Source of the DNA: Isoetes taiwanensis
Taxonomy: Eukaryota; Streptophyta; Lycopodiopsida; Isoetales; Isoetaceae
Direction: 5' to 3'
Length of the DNA stretch: 64,000 bases
Assembly (NCBI GenBank): GCA_021234155.1
Contig: JAJEKV010000040.1
Location: 3,511,799-3,575,798 of the forward strand
Shown: positions 39,001-50,998 of the stretch, piece by piece
Layout: each line of letters opens with the position of its first letter
Numbering within the stretch: position 1 is the stretch's first letter
Program-made: the position numbers and the translations under genes
The notes under the pieces: generated by a model
Told to the model about the DNA's origin: nothing
Database searches by the model: none
What the model saw: the letters and a program-made list of their open reading frames with translations, nothing else

Positions 39001-40046
39001 CAGATCATTGATGAGAATAGAAGGACCTTTATCATCAAGAGAATCTGCGAAATTCCATCTCCAGGTTCTCAATAAGCGAAAAGAGCTTTGGTTGAATATA
39101 TAAATCTCTATGGTTATGCTCAGATTTGTCTGAGATAAATTATGGGTTTTCGGGGTGAAAGGCGAGAGTATGCGGGGACCATTCTACGATGCGTTTGAGA
39201 GGGTGCAATCGCATTTGTTTTGAGCCATGTAATGAATCTCACGGACCAAAAGCTTGATCTCGGTACTAGAGTGAAAACCTCTGATTCAGAGTCCTTCTAA
39301 GCCCATATACAAAGGTGCTTATGCGGACTAAGAGAGATAGGAGTAAATGGTATGCAATGCGTCAAAGCGATCTTCACGCATGATTTATTAGAAATGAAGT
39401 TATTGTGGATGCTCACTCAATATGATAACTCATTCAATTGTGGTACTATCATGCTTAATTCTTTTGATAGTGGTATTGTTGTTCTAAATAGATGCATCTT
39501 TACATTTTACGTAAAGCCCCATGTATTCTTAACATTAAGAAATGTTTTAATGGAGCAATCAAGTATTGGAGTTTTAATAGCTGCATTCTTTCGCGTGCGT
39601 GGAGAGGGCATATGGATTACTGAATTGCTAGTCTTTGGGCATGAACCATCTCTGCCAGTCTTGCGTATGCACTTGAGATGATTAGGCGTCCTGCTTGTAT
39701 ATCCTTATTCTCCCATCAATGTCCCCACCTCACAAAAGGGATCTTATGATGATGGTTGAACAAACGAGAACTTAAAAGCGCCATTTTGGGGCATTTATAA
39801 GATAGCATTTGCACCATAAAAGGCTGCGGATGAATTATATGATGCGATTGATGAGTACCGTTTGAAGATAAAGCGATGTAATTCCATCAATGGCATTCAT
39901 GATGCTCCCTCTTTCGAGGAATTAAGTTTGTTTTACATATGCCATATGCTTATAAATGCTTTGCGGAAATAATTTGTTTATCTTGATGTTATTGTGTTTT
40001 AGTAATTAATATTTAGGGCCATAAGTTTACCTATGTTTGCTTTAGT
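36056..40046. other. Inside the large CACTA-like element; no gene recognised
   Basis: Short tandem duplications occur at 36,868-36,912 (gcaagagaaatatatattgggg, twice) and 38,052-38,132 (ggataacttaaaatatctta, twice). The 109-residue frame at 39,352-39,681 is the longest plus-strand frame but carries no family motif. Confidence 0.4.
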
Positions 40047-40513
40047 TAGGGCGAAGGGCCAAAATTTTTTAATATAACAATCAACACACAACTACCATTA
40101 ACATTATTAACACAAACCATTGCATTTAACACATTTTAAGTGTCCCCTTAAACCCCTTGGTTTGGGTGCATATTCCTACGGGGGTTACGTGGGGCAGCGA
40201 GAGCTCCAAAATATGTTACAATACATGTACAAAATCAACACCATTAAGTACATTCTCAAACCTTATAGTATTTTGTAAATTTTTAATATACGATTATGCA
40301 AAACTTGTACATACGCATACCCCACAAGCGAGGATGTTATGCGGTCAGGATCTTGGAATACTAAAGGGCAAATATGCCCATCAGGCATCTGATTGCGGAG
40401 TAACCCAGGTGTGAATATGCACCCAAACCGAAAGGGGTTTAGGGGATTACAATTTAAATGTGTTAAAATGCAATGGTTTGTGTTAATAATAATGTTAGTG
40501 GTAGTTGTGTGTT
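40047..40513 (+). mobile_element. Foldback MITE, copy 3
   Basis: Both arms are present: the left arm starts tagggcgaagggccaaaa, and its inner arm ccccttggtttgggtgcat (40,151-40,169) matches the reverse of atgcacccaaaccgaaaggg (40,417-40,436). The outermost bases of the right arm diverge after gtagttgtgtgtt. The centre matches copy 1 throughout. It sits inside the large CACTA-like element. Confidence 0.85.
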
Positions 40514-40636
40514 CGACATCTTAGACAAAAATCAATCAAGAACATGTCCCTATTTTGTTGGCATGTAACATTGGAAAAAAAGTGTTTAAAGGGCAAGTGT
40601 TACGGCTTTAAAATTAAGAGGATTCTTTGCTTTTCA

Positions 40637-40762
40637 TAGTTAGTAAGTATATAAAATGGAAAACTATCTCATGGAAGTTCACATCGTGCACAGAAGTCTT
40701 TTCATAGTTAGTAGAGAGTATATAAAATGGAAAACTATCTCATGGAAGTTCACATCATTACC
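40637..40762. repeat. Tandem duplication, about 66-bp period
   Basis: CTTTTCATAGTTAGTA(G)AG(A)GTATATAAAATGG through ctcatggaagttcacatc occurs twice in direct succession with one small insertion. Confidence 0.9.
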
Positions 40763-41207
40763 TAGAAAGGATCGAAACTAAAAGATTGGCTTGGCCTTTT
40801 ACATTGTATGTGGTGGGTAATAATTGATTCTTGCCATCAAATAAAAACGTGTAGGCTCGATCTTAAGGGGCTTGAGGAAATTGGGTACAAAATTGCACAG
40901 TAGAGATGCCTCACATGTAAATTTGTAAATATTCATAATTCGCTGAGGAGCCCAGTAGGTTTGGCGTCAGGAGCAGCTCGTCAGAACTCTTTGGGCGGTT
41001 GCACCAATGACTCCAGCGGCTTGGCGTCAGAGCAAGTTTTCTTGCATTGACATGTGGCGTCCCTTAGAGGGCAGTTACAGAAGCTGCCAAAAGCTTACAA
41101 TCACGACCTGTAACTATGTGTCGCGGCTACATCATAATAGAATTATTAGGCGTTAGAGATAGAAAGCATTCCTAGGTTTGTTTGCTCCACTTTCTTCTTG
41201 CAATGCA

Positions 41208-42040
41208 TCATGTACGTAAAGAGCACGCATTACACTCAACATGAACGTAGTGCAGGGCCAGCTTCAAATATATAATGAATATCTCAATCGTTTGTTGGTG
41301 TACTCTGCATGCAATCAATACAGAAGTGCCATGAATCAACAAAAGTAGGTGCTTTTGCTTTGTTCTAATATGTCGCCGTTGTATGTATCTCCATAAACCT
41401 TGTCTGTATCTCCATGACCCTGCCACGCTGAATTGTCTCCAAAACTATGCCACACCATAATTTACGAGAATTTCGCAATTCACGGATGTGGGGTTACACC
41501 TCCACCTGATTCTCATTGAGACTCTCGGCCCGAAGGAATTTACAATTCAAGGATTATCCAAAGGTTCATCTATGTTTGTCTTGTTCTTCAAGTTTCTGGA
41601 ATTCTGTTCTACGTTTAGTTCCTGCCACGGCAAAATCCGTTTTCTATAATCTATCTTAGAACAGAGACGATCAAGTTTAGGCACATAAGTGACAGTGATT
41701 CTTATGCTTTCAATGAACCATAACCGTTTTCAAAAGATCGCCCCATACCTCATGAACTCTTCAAGTCCGGAACAACCTTAAAGCGTAGCCGGTTTGCACT
41801 TGTTGGGCGCCTACCTACCCTCTATTAGTTCCTCAAACGCCAGCCTACCAAAAAGATCGGTGATCCGTTCATAAGACCACTCTTGACTCTGTTTTTGCAC
41901 GAGCTTAGGGCTCCACCACTGCTTTATAATACCGGAGAATCATCGTGAAGTTTCGATCATCCTGACTCTCCGGTCCACGAATAATCCGGAACATTGAGGC
42001 TCTCCACATATGTGGCCAGCGGTTTCGAAGGTCGATGCAA
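41208..42040 (-). pseudogene. Coding-like fragment of unknown family inside the CACTA-like element
   Basis: On the minus strand, 41,545-41,730 has a 60-codon open stretch including DRLCSKIDYRKRILPWQELN and ends in TGA. Neighbouring minus-strand patches (for example LVQKQSQEWSYERITDLFGR near 41,870-41,930, and 41,208-41,426) read like protein but lie in changing frames. I cannot name the family. It could be a decayed transposase part or a captured host gene piece. Confidence 0.25.
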
Positions 42041-44700
42041 CTGTAAAATTTCAATTGCCTTGCGTGTATATTTTAAGGTAGGCCGGACATGCACAATTTT
42101 TATTAATTTGCCCCTTAGCGTCGTAATACAATTATATATTAGAGATATAAAGTTTAGCTAGTCACAAGAATGTCAGTATATCGGTACATACCTAGAATCT
42201 CCCATAGGAGCGCCTCACATGTAGATTAAAAGCATTCACATGAGCGAAAATTGAGCCCAGTGGTTTGGCCGTTTGGTAGGTCGTCTTGAGCTATTTAGAT
42301 GATTCAGGACCCGAGCGTCAGGCGGCGGCGTCGGCAAAACTAGCGAAGCTCACATGAAAGCGTCCCTTACCCAAGATTTGGGAGGCAACTTAAAAAAAAA
42401 AAGGTGGCGTGAAAGCGTAGGACAGCTCCTAAATAAAGAAAATTTTTGAAAGCAGTATACTATTTGAAGCTCCGCGCATTAAGCTTCCCTTCGTGGCTAT
42501 GGGCCACAAAGGCGAATGTCACGACTATGGTTTTAGATATCACGAGTCCAGCTTGGCCGATGGAGCATCTGGCTGATAAGAGCATCGGCGATGGTGAGAA
42601 GATAGCACGGAATGTTCATATTTTTTAGACTTTTACGTTTTCTTTAGTTTGCCATTTGGATTTAAGAATGCGAAGTAGCACAAACATTTTCTTTCTCAAG
42701 GAAGAGCACGGCAATCGCTTGAAATCAACAAATAGTTGGATGGCATCAACAAGCAACGAAGTGAAACGTGGGTTATTATTAAAGTTATTTCGCCTTTTTG
42801 TTCAGGCCGGAAATTTGAGTTTGCTTTGGTTTGATCTTTAAGGCCCGGATGGTGATGTGATTCCTCTAATTCAAATCTTGATGTAATTGCAAAAAAATAT
42901 GGCGAGGCAAATGAAAAGGCCCAGTGGTTATTAGGCATTTTACGCAATGTTATTGTACTGCATCATTTCTTACGGCCCCAGCGAGGTACTATTACGGCAT
43001 TCATTTTTTTTTTTCTATAATTTTACATAGGCTGTTGGTTGTATCTTTCCTCATAGCTTAAAACTTGTAGTCAATGGACATAAAGTTATCAACTATTCAA
43101 TTTGACATCTCGGGAGGTGATTTAATGTATCGATATTTTAGAATTCTGATGGAGTAGGATCATAAAAAATGTCGCGTGTTTGCTTACTATCTAGACCATT
43201 TTGTGGTTTTGGAATTCATGCTCTGCATTGTCATGATTAAATGCCAGCGAATGTCTTGCTTTGGTCTTGTTCTCCCTTATTGGCCTTGCAGTGTATGTTG
43301 ATGCAATGGCCGGAACTAAGATTTAGAATGAGAATTGATATCATGAATGGCTAGAGCTACTTGGTGCGATGATATCTAACAACCTCGATTTATTTTGACA
43401 AATTATGGGACCAACACGATTTCTTTCTCCTCTTTGTCCTCTTTGTTGATGATACATACCGCCCATTATCTCCGGTTCATAAATCATCCTGCGTGGGTAC
43501 GCAGCGATTTCCTTGTTAGATCCACAAGCTTGTTACCTTTTGCTTACGATTGATTTCAGCCTCTATGTAGAAACTTGAGTCTTAGCCTTGGCATCAATGT
43601 AAGTGTTATTTCTATGAGATATAGTTTTCTAAGTTTAACTTTTTTGCTCCCAATTCATTAGTGTACATCATTCTCTTGCTTTGGCCGTCTCGACTAACTG
43701 ATAGTGTGCCTACAGCTCCATTTCTTTTATTATAGCTTTTGTTGAAAATTAAACGCGAGCCTTGAGGAAAAAACTCCACAGTGCTTGGCCTAAGATTTGC
43801 TCCTGATTAGTTTTGCATGAAAAAGGAGAGCGACATATTTACGGCCAAGTTTGAGCATCTTAAGATAGGTAGATGCTATTTTTGTCTCTGCTTTTGCAAC
43901 CTCCAACTTCTAAGCATGTTATTTTGGAATGTAGACCATCTTTGGGAACAATCAGCCGGATGAACGGCGAGGTTGAAACAAAGCGGGTTTTGTGGGCCTA
44001 CAATCCCTTCCAGTCCCTACTTCGAGGAAATCTTAAGCGAGTTTGTATCAAAGGTGGATGCTTAATGGCGGCCCGGCCCGGCAACCAATTTAGATGTACA
44101 CCACCAAGAACCAGGAATTTGATGAGGGTTCGATACGAAGATAATTTAAATAGGGACCTAAATTCAATGCGGTTTAAAGCACGAACGCTATTTATATCAT
44201 GGCACAAGTCTAAATTTTTGGTGGAGAACTCTTTGCTCCAAAAGGCAGATAGAAGCCCTACTTAATGTTGGGAACTTTAAAGATAAATTTGTTCTAAGAG
44301 GGAAGCCAAAGGTCCCAAATGGACTTGCTCGGTTCTTAAGAAATAATATCAGCGACATGGCAAAGGGCAAAAATTCAAAAGATTCTTATATGAAAGGTAG
44401 AATTATGGTGGAGGTAGTTTTACAAAATTGCAAGCACGTTTACAAGTACATGTAAAAGAGTAGAGGCATGTTTATAATTTCAAATATTACAAAAGAAAAC
44501 AATTTTGTCTTAAGCTATATAACTAAAAGGTTGCAATCATGTTGTAAAATAAGGCGTGCTCGTTATATTTGCATAACAAAAGATATAAAGCATGTTATAA
44601 AGAAAGTTACAAATATGGCCTTAAAGGATCCAACCTATCCAAAATAGAATGCCAATATGGTGAAACAATTTAATTGCATGAGTCGGGGACTAGAATAATA
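42041..44700. other. Inside the large CACTA-like element; no gene recognised
   Basis: Phrases shared with 36.7 kb (ttacccaagatttggg.ggcaact at about 36,761 and 42,367; atataaagttta.(g)cta.tcac at 36,701 and 42,148) show internal dispersed duplication. A basic 130-residue frame at 43,873-44,265 has no recognisable domain. Confidence 0.4.
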
Positions 44701-44739
44701 CTCATCTACGGCGCCAATTAGTGAATTGGACTAAGTTAC

Positions 44740-45175
44740 TGACCTGGAAATATATCGTATTTGTTGCCACAAATGTAGTCATTGTGTCGAGGCTAATATG
44801 ATAGAAATAGGGGCCCGCAATTATTAAACAGCTTTGGATATAAATTTCAGCATAAGCGTGAGTATGCAATTGCCACAAATCACGATCATTGTGTGAGGTA
44901 ATATGTGTGAAAATATGGCCTTGGTGTGTATAGCCGATATAAGTTCGACACAAATATGCCATGTAATTGCCATAAATATAGTCATTATGTCATTTTTCGC
45001 GTTAATATGTAGTGACTGTACAATCTTGTGTGAAATGGCATGCATCGCGGCGTGAGAAGTATAACTAACTTGAAAGCGTCAATCTCGTGACGTTGGTGGG
45101 CCTTTTGAGGGACCAGCATAGAAATCACTTTGTTTGGCGCTATGCAGGCGGAAAACACCCTATTACGTTGTAGTG
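44740..45175. repeat. Right subterminal motif cluster of the large CACTA-like element
   Basis: TTGCCACAAAT(G/C)... CATTGTGT(C/G) followed by ggctaatatg or ggtaatatgtgtg occurs three times (about 44,764, 44,870, 44,968), then the terminus. Its sense is opposite to the left-end TTTGTGTCA motifs. Confidence 0.6.
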
Positions 45176-45178
45176 TTC

Positions 45179-46603
45179 CCTTCCTTTTATGATCCTGGAA
45201 ATTTTAAGTTAGGCCTCAGCTCATGCTCATGGTTATCACAGTTATTGCTATTTGGGGATGGATATTGGGATTTAAACACCGTTGCGGAGTCTATTGCCCG
45301 CGAGACATTTGGCAATGCGACATAAGCACATTTTTTTCTTCTAATATTTACTTTGGCATCACGAGCAAAGCTTGTTGATTACGCGCAGCGCGAGAAAGCT
45401 CTTTAAAGCGGCCAGTTTAAATATATTCAGCCGACCATTGAGAAAGACTTTGCACTTGATTGGTTTATTGGTGATGGTGGAGTACATCCGTTATGATCAA
45501 ATACGAGGTTATAATATAGGCAGGTTTACTGTTTATTGATAAAAAGAGATTAGGAAACCTTTCTGTTATGGCGATGCGGCTTTGATGAAGGAGCTTATGA
45601 AAATGGAGTGAAAAGAATTCGAGTTCATTTTAGCAGGGCGGTAAGTGATGTCCTTGATGGCTCAAGCATAAAATTTGTTGAGCAACTAGAAAAGATTTGA
45701 AGGACTTGCGTGATAAGGGATCACGATGCACAAGTATTGCCTCACGGAAGTGGGCGATATGGAGAGTGACAATGGACCATTATGAGGTAAGAATTAAGAA
45801 TGCGTTTAGTGGAAGCTGATCACCATGTTTGAGAATATTTGGATCGTTAGTTAGAAGGGAATCAACTTTTGTCATCTGCGGTTCCTTTAGGCCTTCAAAA
45901 TTTTAGCCTCACATCCACCATGTACTTCTTTATTAATGATGATAAAAATTGATACGTTGTCGCGGAGATAGGCTGGAATGTTGTCAAAGGTTAGGATGCA
46001 CAAGTCCTTGGAGAAGCACCAAATAAATTTACAAGTGCATGAGGCTCTAAAAGCTGAAGGAAGCTGATCCCAAAGGTCAATGATCAATACTATCCTCCTT
46101 TGTTATTATTAATGACAATGGGAAGAGTACATTGGAGCCTATTGTTGATAGGAATTGTGTTGTGGTATGAAATTCGTCTTGTTGCATGGTTATCTTGTGA
46201 GCTTTTGGAATAGAAATTTGATAAGTTTGATCGTGGCCATTTTCCCAAGATCCTATCGGGGATGCTTGATGATGTGACTAAAGCTTCCTAGTCACTATTT
46301 AGTATCCTGAAATCGATAGAACCGAGTATTTAACGAATAATGGCATTAAAAATACGGTTGCTTGCGAGGTCGTGAGTAAATTTTATATGGAATTGAATTA
46401 TCTTCACATGATTGCGGTGACCCATGATCTTCGCATTGAGGCAGTAAAGTTTGGCCCGTCACATTCTTCGGAATGGAAATAGATCAGTTACTTTAACAAG
46501 GAGAAGGAGGGAGTATGTTGAGATCCTAGCGATCGAGGCATAAGCTTCAATGAAAAGCTAGTTAATGAAGGCTATGGAAGTTATTTGAGACTGAAGGAAG
46601 CTA
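45179..46603. other. No gene recognised
   Basis: Scattered short open frames; none with a domain or splice structure I can support. Confidence 0.4.
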
Positions 46604-46994
46604 TTGTATTGCATATTCACCGCGGGGGTTACTCCGGGCATCGAGAGTATGGGATAGGCATGTTGCCCTATATTCCTTGATGGACCGTTACATGCGCCGA
46701 TCCTGCGTTTGTGGGGTATGCATGTCTGATTTTTGTATATTGTATATTGAGTTTGCAAATATAAAGGTTTAAGGGAATGTGCCAATGGTGTTAATTTGCA
46801 TGTATTGTAAGTTTTAGGGCTCTTAACGCCCTCGTGGCTTGGAGTGAATATGCACCCGAACCAAAGGGGTTTTAGGGGGATATTAATTTAAATGTATTGG
46901 ATGTAATGGTTTTGTGGTAATTAATGTTGATTGTAGTGATGTGTTGGTTGTTATTATGCTATATTACTAAAAAATTTGGGTATAGGGCCCTAAT
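46604..46994 (-). mobile_element. Foldback MITE, copy 4 (minus orientation, one arm truncated)
   Basis: The right part (46,840-46,965) holds atgcacccgaaccaaagggg, then the long arm and ggttgttattatg, and reverse-complement order of the family centre lies between 46,640 and 46,820. The outer tail tttgggtatagggccctaata matches the reverse of the family terminus. The left arm is lost except for catattcaccgcgggggtta (46,604-46,623). Confidence 0.75.
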
Positions 46995-47970
46995 AAAACC
47001 TTTGGGCATTAAGGATGGCATAACTTCCGCGTGCAAGCTGCTTTTACTTATGCATGTAATACCGAGAAACGCAATCTAATTACACCACAAACTCTGCATT
47101 TTATAGTGAGGATGAACAACCCAAAATTGACCAAATCACGGCAAATTTATTTACCATTTATGTTCTGAAATAAAATTGAATCAAATAAAAGCACGACATT
47201 GATATGCTCTACAATGTTTATTCACAAACCATTGCATGAACATCAACGTTATCTGGTAACAATTGGTGAGGTTCATAAGAACTTGATAATACTCTCACGG
47301 GTTGCACGGCTTTGGTTTAACAAGTGAAGAATCGGCCAGGTTTGGTGATGTGGAGTAGGTCTCATGGTCGGTGAAGCAAGATCAAGGGGTAGAGGTTTTG
47401 AAGCAAGCTTGCTACATTGGCGTTCCATATTGCTTCGACTCTGACTATTCCTCTTTCACAATGGAACTATTGTTTAACAATCCATGTGATTTTGGATGGT
47501 CCATCTCTAGCTTAAAGATAATGCATGATTCGCTGCAGTTCGATTAAGTTCCAAACCTACAATATAAATGCATTCTTGTAGCCCTTTGTTTGACTAATGC
47601 GCATGAAGTTCAAAAAAGCGTGGAATAATCCATGTTGTGTGCACAAGAATCGTTTTGATGATTGAAGCTAAATCTTTGCTATGAACAATTGACGGGCGAG
47701 AATATCCAAGAGTTAGCAGAGAAAGCAAGCGAGGAGGGCCTAAACTCGAAACTCTTTTGAATCTGCTGACAAATCTTAGAATAGCTAAAGGGAGACAAAG
47801 TGAGTTTTGCAGCACTACATTGTAGAACGGGGAAAACAATACCTTGTAAAAAACAGTTATGCCCTAGCTGAGAAGAAACATTAAAAACAAAATACCTTTG
47901 TAAGTGTGAGCAAAAATCCACATCGTGGTAGCAAAAATCCACTCGACAACAAGAATCCAAGAGGGCAAGT
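46995..47970. other. No gene recognised
   Basis: No supported coding region; overlapping frames at 47,594-47,839 are not convincing. Confidence 0.4.
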
Positions 47971-48070
47971 ACACATCGCGTACACATGCACATGCACACA
48001 CACACATGAACGCACTTTTTATGCAGTACACATGCACATGCATACACATGCACATGCGTGCACATGCTGC
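47971..48070. repeat. Compound CACATG / CA microsatellite
   Basis: Repeated ACACATGCACATGC with (CA)n blocks. It explains the His/Thr-rich and Cys/Met/Val-rich open frames on both strands at 47.7-48.2 kb. Confidence 0.9.
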
Positions 48071-50998
48071 GATGCATACGTCGCATTGTTCATGCACAAA
48101 GACATCGCGAGGAGAAGGGCAACAACCCTCGGATTGTTTCAATACTTGCTTGAAAATCAGCGGCCCATAAAAGGGTGCACTCTAGAAATACTATTTATTA
48201 CCTCAGCGAATCTATGATGAAATCATAGAAAAACATAAAATCTAAAAGTAACTTGTTATTATGCTAGATATTCTTAGTGGGAGGTTTGATCCGAATTAAG
48301 TCATGTTAATATTTAAAGTCGGCATCTTTCTACTATCGTCTTGTCTTTGAAGTACTTTGTGTTTTCTCTAGAGTGCGAGTGAAGCGTACCAAATGGTGAT
48401 ATGGTTGGGCATGCAGTGATCTCAAGGCAGCAATTGTTGCACAACGGTGATGACCGAAGCCATCAAGGTTATTTTGACTTGTTTTAAATTGGTACATAGT
48501 AGTTTTGTGCAATATGTAATCATTGGTATGCGCCGAGCATTTGTCTTCTGAGATAATGGTGGATGCTATTGAGCAAGTTGGAGGCATCTATCTTATTAGG
48601 CTAGGATCATGGCAATCTTTGGTATGGTGAAGAGAGATTCTAAGACAAATGAACACAGTGAAGGGACAAAAATGGGAATGTTCAAATCCTTACATCTCAT
48701 ACATTGGCACGGTAATGCTTGTTCTTTTCTTTTTAACTTGCATACCCTTTAGAAGTTATGATAATGGTAATTCTCATTGTGCTTGCATTTTTTGATTCAC
48801 GAGGTTCCAATTCACCGTGGAATTGGACTGGATTCTTGTGAGAAAAGAACATTAGGTTTAGGAAAGATCTTCCAAAATTTGGCGTGCTAATATAGCGGCC
48901 ACGATTATTAACCTGTGATTTTGAACCCAGAAGATTATGAACCATCTTTGATTGAGGTGGTTTAAATTGACAAAATCAAGCATTTCTGTGAGAACAAATT
49001 AATAATAAGAGAGACGGCCATCGTATTTTGTGAAGGAGAGGTGAAGTCTTTGTGCCATCTCGATTTGGCAAAACAAACCTAAGATTTTTGAATTATAAAC
49101 ACAATTCACAATTTTGAATGAAGGGAAATCATACTGTCACTTGGTGAGGTTTTGACAAAATGAGTTTTGCAGCTTATCATTCCTCATTTGATATTTGTGG
49201 TAATTTTTAACAAATGCAAGTCTATTCTTAAATAATGCAACCACCGATTTGGAAGTGGTATGACCTCATGCGTAATTCTTTAATGGAAATAAAAATCACG
49301 AGTCCTAGATCCCAACAAGTACATTTCATTTTATCATTAATATGCAATGAAATGACAATACTGATCTGGAAGATGCTTCCTTTTTTTATCTCGACCAGCG
49401 GCCAGTTTCGAGTCTTTATCTTGCCAACATTGATCTTTTGTAGTCCTTTTTAAAGAGCCTCGATCAATTTCTCCTGGAATTGTAAATTTTATTGAATTTT
49501 TAGAAAAGGATAACTAATATACAATGGCCCATGCAAAATGCAGGCAAAAATCTTGAACAATGGCGGTCGTGTATGAATTATGATGGCAATTCGGCGAACA
49601 ACATCTGCTAATGTAGGCTTCAAAACACGTGGTAATCTCCACTTCGTAAATGCGAGAGCCAGGTACACATTTCTAAAATGTATTGCATGGCCAGATTCTT
49701 CCTATCAGGGACCCAATAAAGGGATGCACAATGTAAGATTCATATATTATACATATTCTCTTAGCATGCTGAATTGAAATTCCAAAATTACTACGCTAAA
49801 ATTACCAATGCAAATCCATCTGCCTAGCCTTCTTCCCAATACTGCTTGAGTTACGCTGGTTACTTTCATCACAGTTTTTATGCGTGTTGTGCAGTCAAAT
49901 AGTAGATATCCATCAATGGCATATGTTGTGCACCGCGTAAGTAGAAAATGAAGCTCTATAGAGCTAACAATGCATTTTGAAAAGCTCAAGTTATTCTAAT
50001 TAAGTGACACACTTAAAGACAATTAGGAGGAGAGGTTTGTTTATTTTCAAAACATTCAGATTTGTGGAAGCATAGGACATAAAAGAGAATACAAAGTTAT
50101 GGGATGTATATCTATTTTCAATAGGTCGCTAGACATACAACAATCTAGATTGTGCTTATTGCATAATGGAGTGGGATGTATGCTTGCTTGCTTTCATTGG
50201 TGTCCTTTACACATAGAGAGCGAGGAGTAGATTGTGCTAATGCTAATGGCATAATGAGTGGCAATTGAGATACAAAAATATAGGCATGCCATCAACGTCT
50301 TTTACAAACTGAAAGCTTCCAGGCCTTTGATGTGAAAGTAAGTATTACGTTCTCTTTTCATTCTCTAGAAAGATATTCCAATTTAAATGATTGATGCATG
50401 AGTTATCCATAACTGTTGTGCTTTAGAACATGATCATTGAATTTCAAATGTGATTGCAGAGAAGAGCAGCAGCTACACATCACGTCCAATCCAATGTATG
50501 ACTCCAAATCTTGCAATTTGCTATGCAAAGTAATCAAACGTGCTTTTGACTAGTTCCAGCAAATTTTCTTGTCATTTTCTATTAAGACAATGGAAAGGTC
50601 CGGCTCTAAAAACAAGATTTCCGACTTGTGCCAAAATAACCGTAGAAAATTTTCTGATAGGACGTAAAGAGTTTGCCCAACACTTTGGGCCGCTGGTTTC
50701 CGGGCAGGGGGCGGCCCGTCGGAAAGCGGCGCCCACTAGTGTGGTTCCCTTAGCACTTATTCAAAACAAAAAGTAGAGACCAAATGTCGATTGTATTTCT
50801 CATCCTAGTTGCATGGCCAGAATGGCAATTCGGAGGTTCAATCAGTCACAGAGGTAGGATAGGGAGATCATTTCTAAGACTAACGGATATGTCTTTGGAT
50901 AAATCTTCTCTTTTTGTCTTGTCTTGAAGAAGCTAAATTCAATTTATTAGGTTAGTTTGTTGAAATATCTGATCTAAGATAAGACGAACCTCGGAAGT
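48071..50998. other. No gene recognised
   Basis: Mostly AT-rich. At about 50,685-50,745 a GC-rich patch can fold (GGGCCGC...GCGGCCC with TTTCC...GGAAAG outside), inside a 78-residue frame of no recognised family. Confidence 0.4.

Larger units (their letters stand above)
32734..45178. mobile_element. Large CACTA-like (En/Spm-type) transposon, 12.4 kb
   Basis: The left end reads CACTACAAGATGATAGGG (from 32,737). The reverse complement of the right end reads CACTACAACGTAATAGGG (from 45,175 inward). The 3 bp outside both ends are TTC (32,734-32,736 and 45,176-45,178), the 3-bp target duplication expected for CACTA elements. Left subterminal DNA carries about ten copies of TTTGTGTCA-like motifs (32,765-33,215); right subterminal DNA carries the inverted type TTGCCACAAAT / CATTGTGT (44,765-45,030). 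I could not recognise TNP2-like transposase or TnpA; weak coding-like patches exist (see separate entries). The element contains a foldback MITE (40.05 kb), so that insertion is younger, and several internal duplications. It may be non-autonomous or degraded. Confidence 0.75.

Noticed and set aside
47679-48217. Overlapping frames of 92-135 codons on both strands
   Set aside because: They run through the CACATG/CA microsatellite and have no recognisable domain.
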